From: Actinomycetes bacterium
GTDB lineage: Bacteria; Actinomycetota; Actinomycetes; Actinomycetales; Dermatophilaceae
Assembly: GCA_023389095.1 (NCBI GenBank)
Contig: JAEWFB010000597.1
Location: 1 to 9,566, forward strand
Reading direction: 5' to 3'
Length of the DNA: 9,566 bases
A program made the position numbers and the translations under genes. Below the pieces are notes generated by a model. It did not search any database. It saw only the letters and a program-made list of their open reading frames with translations, and was not told the DNA's origin. Positions 7,578 through 9,566 of this stretch are shown here, in pieces. Within the stretch, counting starts at the first letter, position 1. The number at the start of each line of letters is the position of its first letter.

Positions 7578-7616
7578 TCATGCCCTGTCCACGAGGTCGA
7601 TGGGTGCGTGGGTCAT
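7578..7616 (-). CDS. Possible 12-codon micro-ORF in the amidotransferase-oxidoreductase junction
   Basis: The only gap in the block larger than a few bases (7577-7612) contains ATG 7616-7614, overlapping the amidotransferase stop as ATGA, then 11 more codons (MTHAPIDLVDRA) and TGA 7580-7578. The stop sits one base before the oxidoreductase ATG (TGAGATG). The arrangement could let a terminating ribosome carry through to the next gene, keeping the two genes coupled across the gap. A 39-nt ORF of this kind can easily arise by chance; I see no evidence that the peptide itself has a function. Confidence 0.2.
   Translation of the reverse strand: MTHAPIDLVDRA
7583..7590 (-). promoter_or_regulatory. 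Shine-Dalgarno for the bi-domain oxidoreductase
   Basis: GGACAGGG on the minus strand ends 6 nt before ATG 7576. It supports that start codon over other nearby candidates, and it lies inside the possible micro-ORF. Confidence 0.5.
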
Positions 7617-9526
7617 GCCGCGCTCACCCCGGCGGCACGTGCGTTGCGGTACCAGAGCTCGAGCGTCAGCAGGTGCCACACCTGCTTGGCCTCGTCGCGG
7701 CGCCCCGCGCGCTGGTCCTCGACGAGCCGGAGCAGCGGTTCGCGCCGCAGGAACCCCGAACCGACGAGCTCGCCCCCGACGAGCACGTCGTCGACGAGCT
7801 CGCGCAGGTCCTTGGCCACCCAGGCCCGCAGCGGCGCACCGAAGCTCGCCTTGGGTCGGTCGACGATCGCCCGCGGCAGCCACTCGCGAGCGGCGTCCCG
7901 CAGCGCCGCCTTCTGCACGCGACCACGGATCCGGTCCGAGGCCGGCAGTGAGAATGCGGCGGCGAAGACGACGGGGTCCACGAACGGCACGCGCACCTCC
8001 GTCGAGGCCGCCATGCTCGCCCGGTCGGTGTAGGTGAGGTTGAGGCCGGCCATGAACAGCCGCGTGTCGGCCAGGCACATCCGGCCCACCATGTCGGTCA
8101 GGTCGTTGTCGTCGTAGACGGCGCGGTGCCGGTCGAGGACCCCGTCCACGGCGCCCGCGAGCTCGGGGTCGAGCAGCCCCGCGAGCTCGTCGCGGTCATA
8201 GAGGGTGTAGCTGCGACGGAAGGCCTCCTGCTCGGCCAGCCCGGCGAAGGTGACGAACCGCTGGGCCCACCGGACCGTGCGCAGACCGCGCCCGGCGACC
8301 GAGACCGGCAGCGCCTCCACGGCCGGGGCCACGACGCCGGACCGCAGCAGGTCCGGCACCCGCCGGTAGCGCTCGGCGAGGAGCATCGCGTAGTGCTTGC
8401 GGTAGCCCCCGAACAGCTCGTCCGCGCCCATCCCCGACAGGAGCACCTTGACGCCGTCGCGGCGCGCCGCCTCGCACATGAGCACGGTGTTGATGGCCGC
8501 CGGGTCACCGATCGGCTCGTCGAGCACGTCGACGATCCTCGGGAGCATCTGCGCCACGTCGGGATGCAGCTCGATCTCGTGCAGCCGCATGCCGAGGTGA
8601 CCGGCCAGCAGGCGGGCGTAGGGAGCGTCGTCCGGCATGGCCTCGAGCCGCTGGTCCTCGGGGCGGACCGCGATGGTGTAGGCCTCGATGGACGGGTCGC
8701 GGCGGTGGGCCAGCGCGGCGATGAGACTCGAGTCCAGGCCGCCGCTGAGGAAGCACGCCACCGGCACGTCCGAGACGAGGTGGGCCTCGACCGACTCCGT
8801 CATGACCTCCCGGAGATCCGCCCGGGGGCCGCTCGCCGCCCGCGCGGCCTCCTCCCTCGCGCTCCAGTAGGTGCCCGACCCGACGCCGCCGTCCCGGTCG
8901 TACCGGACCCAGGAGCCCGGGGCGAGCTTGCGCACCTGCCGCAGCGCGTCGTACTCCTGCGGGAGCCAGTAGTAGAGCGCCGAGGCCACCATCGCGGCGG
9001 GGTCGACGGACAGCTCGGTGCCCACCGCCGCCATGATCGCCTTCAGCTCGGAGGCGAAGAGGACGCCCTCACCGCGGACCATGACGTAGAGCGGTTTGAT
9101 GCCGAGCGGGTCGCGGGCCAGCACCAGGCTGCCGGTGCGCTCGTCGTGGACCGCGAAGGCGAACATGCCTCGCAGCCGTCGCAGCGACGCCGGGCCCCAG
9201 GCGCGCCACGCCTCGAGGACGACCTCGGTGTCGGACCGCGTGACGAACCGGACGCCGCGGCCCTGCAGCTCGCGGCGCAGGTCGTCGTGGTTGTAGATCT
9301 CGCCGTTGTAGGTCAGGGTCAGCCCGTCCTTGGTGAACGGCTGGTCCGCGGCCTCGGACAGGTCGATGATCGAGAGCCGGCGGTGCCCCAGCACCACGGC
9401 GGCGTCCGGGGTGACCAGCTCCAGCACGCCACCCGCATCGGGGCCCCGGTGGCCCAGACGCTCGGTCATCGTCGTGACGACGGCCTTCCCGTCCGGCTGC
9501 TGGAAGGCGCCGGCGATGCCACACAT
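7613..9526 (-). CDS. asnB: Glutamine-dependent amidotransferase, asparagine synthase (glutamine-hydrolysing) family
   Basis: The protein is 637 aa and begins MCGIAG, so Cys2 is the expected N-terminal nucleophile of the class II glutaminase domain once Met is removed; this fixes the start. The glutaminase domain shows HRGPD (26-30), HRRLSIIDL (48-56), YNGEIYNH (73-80), SDTEV (98-102) and RDPLGIKPLY (138-147). The synthetase domain has an ATP-pyrophosphatase loop SGGLDSS (261-267), DEPIGDP (336-342) and SGMGADELFGGY (364-375), and FVDP (about 513-516) further on. All key residues look intact, and length fits the larger AsnB forms of polysaccharide clusters. It should move ammonia from glutamine to an AMP-activated carboxylate. 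Family symbol only: the neighbours make amidation of a sugar acid, as proposed for WbpS-like proteins, at least as plausible as aspartate-to-asparagine conversion. A GGGAG box lies 6 nt upstream of the ATG. Confidence 0.93.
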   Translation of the reverse strand: MCGIAGAFQQPDGKAVVTTMTERLGHRGPDAGGVLELVTPDAAVVLGHRRLSIIDLSEAADQPFTKDGLTLTYNGEIYNHDDLRRELQGRGVRFVTRSDTEVVLEAWRAWGPASLRRLRGMFAFAVHDERTGSLVLARDPLGIKPLYVMVRGEGVLFASELKAIMAAVGTELSVDPAAMVASALYYWLPQEYDALRQVRKLAPGSWVRYDRDGGVGSGTYWSAREEAARAASGPRADLREVMTESVEAHLVSDVPVACFLSGGLDSSLIAALAHRRDPSIEAYTIAVRPEDQRLEAMPDDAPYARLLAGHLGMRLHEIELHPDVAQMLPRIVDVLDEPIGDPAAINTVLMCEAARRDGVKVLLSGMGADELFGGYRKHYAMLLAERYRRVPDLLRSGVVAPAVEALPVSVAGRGLRTVRWAQRFVTFAGLAEQEAFRRSYTLYDRDELAGLLDPELAGAVDGVLDRHRAVYDDNDLTDMVGRMCLADTRLFMAGLNLTYTDRASMAASTEVRVPFVDPVVFAAAFSLPASDRIRGRVQKAALRDAAREWLPRAIVDRPKASFGAPLRAWVAKDLRELVDDVLVGGELVGSGFLRREPLLRLVEDQRAGRRDEAKQVWHLLTLELWYRNARAAGVSAA

Positions 9527-9527
9527 C

Positions 9528-9566
9528 TCAGGCTCCCGACGACGCGGGACGCGCGGCGGTGCGGAG
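9528..9566 (-). CDS. Possible C-terminal end of an upstream gene
   Basis: Upstream of the amidotransferase, the frame ending in TGA 9530-9528 is open to the right edge for 12 codons (ending ARPASSGA). The stop is one base before the amidotransferase ATG (TGAGATG), fitting the packing of the rest of the block. Only 39 bases are present, so neither the gene nor its product can be confirmed. Confidence 0.35.
   Translation of the reverse strand, partial: LRTAARPASSGA
9533..9537 (-). promoter_or_regulatory. Shine-Dalgarno for the amidotransferase
   Basis: GGGAG on the minus strand with a 6-nt spacer to ATG 9526. It agrees with the start fixed by the required N-terminal Met-Cys. Confidence 0.6.

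Noticed and set aside
7577..7612. Promoter or terminator between amidotransferase and oxidoreductase
   Set aside because: Only 36 bases, with no hairpin followed by a T-run and no recognisable -35/-10 pair; a ribosome site is the only signal seen.
5339..7951. 870-aa plus-strand open frame opposite the oxidoreductase
   Set aside because: Same reason: it spans the junction of two real genes and has no recognisable domain. The Gly/Arg and Leu/Cys repeats in it are only the other strand of the linker repeats.

Overview
The window is very GC-rich (roughly 70% or more by eye). Its gene tails and Shine-Dalgarno boxes are of actinobacterial type, and the proteins are rich in Ala, Arg, Gly and Val with GC-ending codons. 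It is most likely from an actinomycete chromosome (Actinomycetota); I cannot name the genus. No IS element, integrase, tRNA, rRNA or CRISPR array is visible.

All real genes lie on the minus strand, read right to left, and form one tightly packed block: part of an exopolysaccharide, capsule or cell-wall glycan biosynthesis operon. In transcription order they are: (a) a few codons of a possible upstream gene (9528-9566); (b) a 637-aa glutamine-dependent amidotransferase of the asparagine synthase (AsnB) family (7613-9526); (c) a possible 12-codon micro-ORF in the junction (7578-7616); (d) a 791-aa bi-domain oxidoreductase, a medium-chain dehydrogenase fused to a Gfo/Idh/MocA domain (5201-7576); (e) a 704-aa heparinase II/III or alginate-lyase-like protein (3090-5204); (f) a 528-aa Wzz-like chain-length determinant with a degenerate ATPase-like tail (1507-3093); (g) a second Wzz-like protein whose 3' end runs off the left edge (1-1510). 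Three successive gene pairs overlap by exactly 4 bp (ATGA, GTGA, ATGA), so translation is probably coupled. There is no non-coding stretch longer than about 36 bases, and no internal promoter or terminator is visible.

Together the set points to a secreted glycan. The oxidoreductase probably remodels a nucleotide sugar, and the AsnB-like enzyme may amidate an acid group such as a uronate. The two Wzz-like membrane proteins probably set chain length or organise export, and the heparinase-like protein would cleave, edit or bind the (probably uronic-acid-containing) polymer. Polymerase, flippase and glycosyltransferases are not in the window and should lie outside it.

The most interesting features are: the tandem Wzz-like pair, both with nucleotide-binding-like tails lacking a Walker A lysine and sharing an identical 12-bp junction; a roughly 100-residue low-complexity linker in the oxidoreductase, encoded by two adjacent hexanucleotide tandem repeats; and a lyase-like protein with no export signal. 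The gene combination itself (AsnB, bi-domain oxidoreductase, heparinase-like protein, Wzz) is a recurring type of polysaccharide cluster, so I do not claim it is wholly new. Its chemical product cannot be read from this window.
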